This document shows positions 61,082 through 64,000 of a DNA stretch of 64,000 nucleotides, in pieces. This DNA comes from Bacillus xiapuensis (lineage in GTDB: Bacteria; Bacillota; Bacilli; Bacillales; Domibacillaceae), in contig NZ_KZ454940.1 in NCBI RefSeq assembly GCF_002797355.1, positions 248,001 to 312,000 on the forward strand, written 5' to 3'. The notes under the pieces were generated by a model. The model searched no databases. It was given only the letters and a program-made list of their open reading frames with translations, and was not told the origin of the DNA. Positions within the stretch are counted from its first letter, which is position 1. Each line of letters starts with the position of its first letter. The translations under genes and the position numbers were made by a program.

Positions 61082-63433
61082 ATGATTTCGTTTTTCAAAA
61101 AATTAAGTGATTCAAATGATCAGCGCTTAAAAAAGTACTATAAGCTTGTCGAACAGATCAATGCTTTGGAACCCGCTTTTGAGAAATTGTCAGATAAAGA
61201 GTTAAGAGAAAAAACCGAGTCCTTTAAAGCGCGGCTGGCGAATGGCCAGACGATGGATGATGTGAAGGCGGAGGCCTTCGCCGTCGTCCGCGAGGCTTCT
61301 AAACGTGTGCTTGGGATGCGGCATTATGACGTGCAATTAATCGGAGGACTGGTCCTGACCGAAGCAAACATTGCCGAAATGCCTACCGGAGAAGGCAAAA
61401 CGCTTGTGGCTTCCTTGCCGAGCTATTTGCGCGCCCTTGAAGGGAAAGGTGTTCATGTCATTACCGTCAACGACTACTTAGCCAAGCGCGACTGCGAAAC
61501 AATCGGTCCGCTCCACCAGTTTCTCGGACTTACTGTCGGGTTAAACCTCCCGCTAATGGATCAGGCTGAGAAGCAAGCGGCTTATCAAGCGGACATCACG
61601 TACGGGGTCGGCACGGAATTCGGCTTCGATTATTTGCGAGACAATATGGTCTGGCACTCCAACCAGCGCGTGCAGCGCCCCTACCATTTCGCGATTATTG
61701 ATGAAGTGGACAGCGTGCTGATTGACGAAGCGAAAACCCCGTTAATTATTGCCGGAAAGATGGCGGCAAGCGCCGACCTCCATGTGCTTGGCTCCCGCCT
61801 CGCCAAGCGCTTTGTGGAGAAGGAGGATTATACGCTGGATCCGGAAACCAAAGCCGTCAGCCTGACAGACCAAGGCATTGAAAAAGTCGAAAAAGCCTTC
61901 GGCGTCGATAATCTTTATGAGCTGGAGCATCAAGTATTATATCATTATATGATTCAAGCTGTGCGGGCTCATGTGATGTTTACCCGCGATGTGGATTACA
62001 TCGTCAAAGACGGCAAGGTCTTGCTCGTAGATATCTTCACCGGCCGGACGATGGAAGGCCGCACATTAAGTGACGGACTGCATCAAGCAATCGAGGCGAA
62101 AGAAGGCCTGGAAATCACAGAGGAAAATAAAACACAGGCGTCGATCACAATTCAAAACTATTTCCGGATGTATCCGCATCTTTCCGGCATGACAGGAACC
62201 GCCAAAACAGAAGAAAAAGAATTTCAGCAAGTCTATAATATGAAAGTCATCCAGGTTCCGACCAACCGCCCGAAGCAGCGGGTGGATATGCCGGATCGCA
62301 TTTTTGCGACAACCGACCAAAAATATCGGGCGGTCACTGCCGAGGTCAAGAAAAGACATGAAACGGGACAGCCCGTGCTTGTTGGCACCACCTCCATTCT
62401 GCAGTCAGAAAAGGTGGCGGATTACTTTGCCAAAGCCGGTCTCTCTTATGAATTGCTGAACGCTAAGAGCGTCGAGCAGGAAGTCGAACTTATCTCCAAA
62501 GCAGGACAAGCCGGACAAATTACGATTGCCACCAATATGGCCGGCCGCGGAACGGACATTCTATTAGGCGAGGGCGTCGCAGAGCTTGGCGGGCTTCACG
62601 TCATCGGAACTGAACGCCACGAAAGCCGCCGAGTGGACAACCAGCTGAAAGGACGCTCCGGCCGTCAAGGAGACCCCGGCTCAAGCCAGTTCTTTATTTC
62701 TTTAGAAGATGAGATGTTCCGCCGCTTCGCAAGAGATGAACTGGAAAAGCTGTCGAAGAAGCTGCAAACGGATGAAAACGGACAGGTAACGAATAAGAAA
62801 ATACATGAATTTGTCGATCGTGTGCAGCGCATCGTTGAAGGCGCTCATTTCTCTATGAGAGAATATAACCTGAAGCTCGATGATGTCATTAATGAGCAGC
62901 GCAGCATTATCTTTACATTAAGAAATCAAATCATCGATCAAGAAGAGCATATTGAGCGCTTCCTCGATATGATGCAGCAAGCCAGCCATGATGAAATTGA
63001 CTTCATTTGTACGGACGAGCTGCTACCTGAAGAGTGGGATATGAACCGGTTAACCGCTTCTGTACGTGCGATATTAGGCGGCCGGCCGATTGAGTTCCCG
63101 CAGGATATTACCAGTGTGAAAGAAATGCATGCGATCGTGGAGAAGGAGCAAAGCCGCTATTCCGATGAATTAAAGGAGCAGCAGCAGCCGGAGTGGAATG
63201 ATCTTCTCAAGCGCATTATGCTCTCCACCATCGACCGCTTATGGGTCAGCCATTTAGAAAATATGACCAGATTAAAAGAAGGCATCGGCCTTCGCTATTA
63301 TCAGCAGGAAGATCCGATGAGGGTATACGCACGCGAAGGGCTGCAGCTGTTTACGGCTATGCATCACCAATTGCAGAAAGATGTCGCCGTTCAATTTGGC
63401 GCTCTCGTTCAAGAACTAACTAAAAAGGAGTAG
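61082..63433 (+). CDS. secA2: Accessory Sec translocase ATPase SecA2
   Basis: A 783-residue second SecA. Walker A AEMPTGEGKTLVASLPSYLRAL (Pro where SecA has Lys), Walker [51 protein letters not shown]. It is about 50 residues shorter than SecA and ends TKKE without the zinc tail. The next gene encodes a SLAP-type S-layer assembly protein, as in B. anthracis, where SecA2 exports S-layer proteins. The ATG at 61082 follows AAGGGAG. Confidence 0.96.
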   Translation: MISFFKKLSDSNDQRLKKYYKLVEQINALEPAFEKLSDKELREKTESFKARLANGQTMDDVKAEAFAVVREASKRVLGMRHYDVQLIGGLVLTEANIAEMPTGEGKTLVASLPSYLRALEGKGVHVITVNDYLAKRDCETIGPLHQFLGLTVGLNLPLMDQAEKQAAYQADITYGVGTEFGFDYLRDNMVWHSNQRVQRPYHFAIIDEVDSVLIDEAKTPLIIAGKMAASADLHVLGSRLAKRFVEKEDYTLDPETKAVSLTDQGIEKVEKAFGVDNLYELEHQVLYHYMIQAVRAHVMFTRDVDYIVKDGKVLLVDIFTGRTMEGRTLSDGLHQAIEAKEGLEITEENKTQASITIQNYFRMYPHLSGMTGTAKTEEKEFQQVYNMKVIQVPTNRPKQRVDMPDRIFATTDQKYRAVTAEVKKRHETGQPVLVGTTSILQSEKVADYFAKAGLSYELLNAKSVEQEVELISKAGQAGQITIATNMAGRGTDILLGEGVAELGGLHVIGTERHESRRVDNQLKGRSGRQGDPGSSQFFISLEDEMFRRFARDELEKLSKKLQTDENGQVTNKKIHEFVDRVQRIVEGAHFSMREYNLKLDDVINEQRSIIFTLRNQIIDQEEHIERFLDMMQQASHDEIDFICTDELLPEEWDMNRLTASVRAILGGRPIEFPQDITSVKEMHAIVEKEQSRYSDELKEQQQPEWNDLLKRIMLSTIDRLWVSHLENMTRLKEGIGLRYYQQEDPMRVYAREGLQLFTAMHHQLQKDVAVQFGALVQELTKKE

Positions 63434-63438
63434 GTCTA

Positions 63439-64000
63439 ATGCTATCTTTTTTCAAAAAGAAAAAGAAGGATACAAACAGCTTGAAAACCGATGGCCAGGA
63501 AAGCGCCGTTCATTCCAGTAAGCTGACAGGTGAGAACGCGCAGGAAAGCACGGAAGAAGTCCAAACGGAGCTTTCCATCCATCCGGCCGCTGCTATACCG
63601 AAAGAGCAAATGTACGTTTTACGTTTTCTCCATAACGAACTGCCGCCGCTAAAAGCCAATCAGCTGTCCTTGTCGGGCATTGAGTGGGACGAACAGCCTC
63701 ACGGACTAGCCGTTTCCGCCTTCGTCCGCAACTCGGTCAACAAGGCGATTCAGCTTGGCGAGGTTCGGCTCATTTTGCTCAATCAAACAAAGCAGGTGAA
63801 GGCCAAGCATACGTTTAACATGAAGGAGCTCGGAGACATTCCTGCTAAAAGCAGCCGGCCATGGACCTTTATCTTCCCGGCTGAGACAGTCCGCCCGGCC
63901 ACCGTTCTCGAAAAGGAAAACTGGACGCTCGCTTTTGACTTATCCTCCACAGAGCATCAGCTGGATCTAGCGGATGCTTGGGAGCAAGCTCTCCCTGAAG
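63439..64000 (+). CDS. slaP: Accessory Sec S-layer assembly protein SlaP, partial
   Basis: 187 residues to the right edge: a basic head MLSFFKKKKKDTNSLK, an acidic linker, then the first SLAP domain (YVLRFLHNELPPLKANQLSLSGIEWDEQPHGLAVSAFVRNSVNKAIQLGEVRLILLNQTKQVKAKHTFNMKELGDIPAKSSRPWTFIF). In B. anthracis the SecA2 neighbour SlaP assists S-layer protein secretion. ATG at 63439 follows GGAG; it is 5 bases after the secA2 stop. The family normally has two such domains; the second lies outside. Confidence 0.88.
   Translation, partial: MLSFFKKKKKDTNSLKTDGQESAVHSSKLTGENAQESTEEVQTELSIHPAAAIPKEQMYVLRFLHNELPPLKANQLSLSGIEWDEQPHGLAVSAFVRNSVNKAIQLGEVRLILLNQTKQVKAKHTFNMKELGDIPAKSSRPWTFIFPAETVRPATVLEKENWTLAFDLSSTEHQLDLADAWEQALPE

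Noticed and set aside
1-64000. CRISPR arrays, tRNA, rRNA genes or prophage
   Set aside because: I looked for regular spaced repeats, tRNA-like TTCRA arms and phage gene order and saw none.

Overview
The window looks like the chromosome of a motile, spore-forming member of the Bacillaceae. The reasons are the Bacillus-type gene order comF - flgM/K/L - fliW - csrA - hag - flaG - fliD/S/T - hpf - secA - prfB - cccB - ftsEX - ctpB, degSU next to yvyE/tagU/tagO, a 31-residue YjcZ-type sporulation peptide, SigD-like flagellar promoters and Bacillus-type ribosome binding sites. An SLH-anchored nucleotidase and a secA2-slaP pair suggest an S-layer. I cannot name the genus from this sequence alone.

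Layout. 1-6.5 kb (minus strand): ctpB (cut by the left edge), a TlpA-like thiol oxidoreductase with a membrane partner, a YjcZ peptide, an EnvC/PcsB-like M23 protein directly after ftsEX, and cccB. 6.5-14 kb: an orphan membrane protein, prfB with its programmed +1 frameshift, secA, a SEC-C protein, a small exported protein and hpf. 14-18.5 kb: an extra flagellin-like gene facing its own FliS-like chaperone, then fliT, fliS, fliD and flaG. 18.8-44 kb: a long accessory segment between flaG and hag, which are neighbours in B. subtilis. 44-50.6 kb: hag, csrA, fliW, yviE, flgL, flgK, flgN, flgM and yvyF. 50.6-60.7 kb: comFC/comFA, degV, degU/degS, yvyE, tagU and tagO. 61-64 kb: secA2 and slaP (cut by the right edge).

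The accessory segment holds, in order: a glutathione peroxidase, an S-layer CpdB nucleotidase, two small plus-strand genes, a GlpP antiterminator followed by a hairpin leader and a Ugp-like ABC operon with two sugar-phosphate enzymes, a c-di-GMP-I riboswitch plus terminator before a DNA-binding protein, a flagellinolysin (flagellin carrying a metallopeptidase), and a flagellin glycosylation island. The island has a DUF2920-like hydrolase, neuB, neuC, neuA, a methyltransferase and two Maf-type glycosyltransferases. It is visibly AT-richer and carries a decayed IS256-type transposase.

Taken together, the flagellar part suggests an elaborated filament: the main flagellin Hag (with a clear CsrA site in its leader), a proteolytic flagellin, a third short flagellin-like protein with a private chaperone, and a nonulosonic-acid glycosylation pathway. 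A c-di-GMP sensor sits beside the proteolytic flagellin. A dispersed repeat of roughly 150 bases occurs in four intergenic regions.
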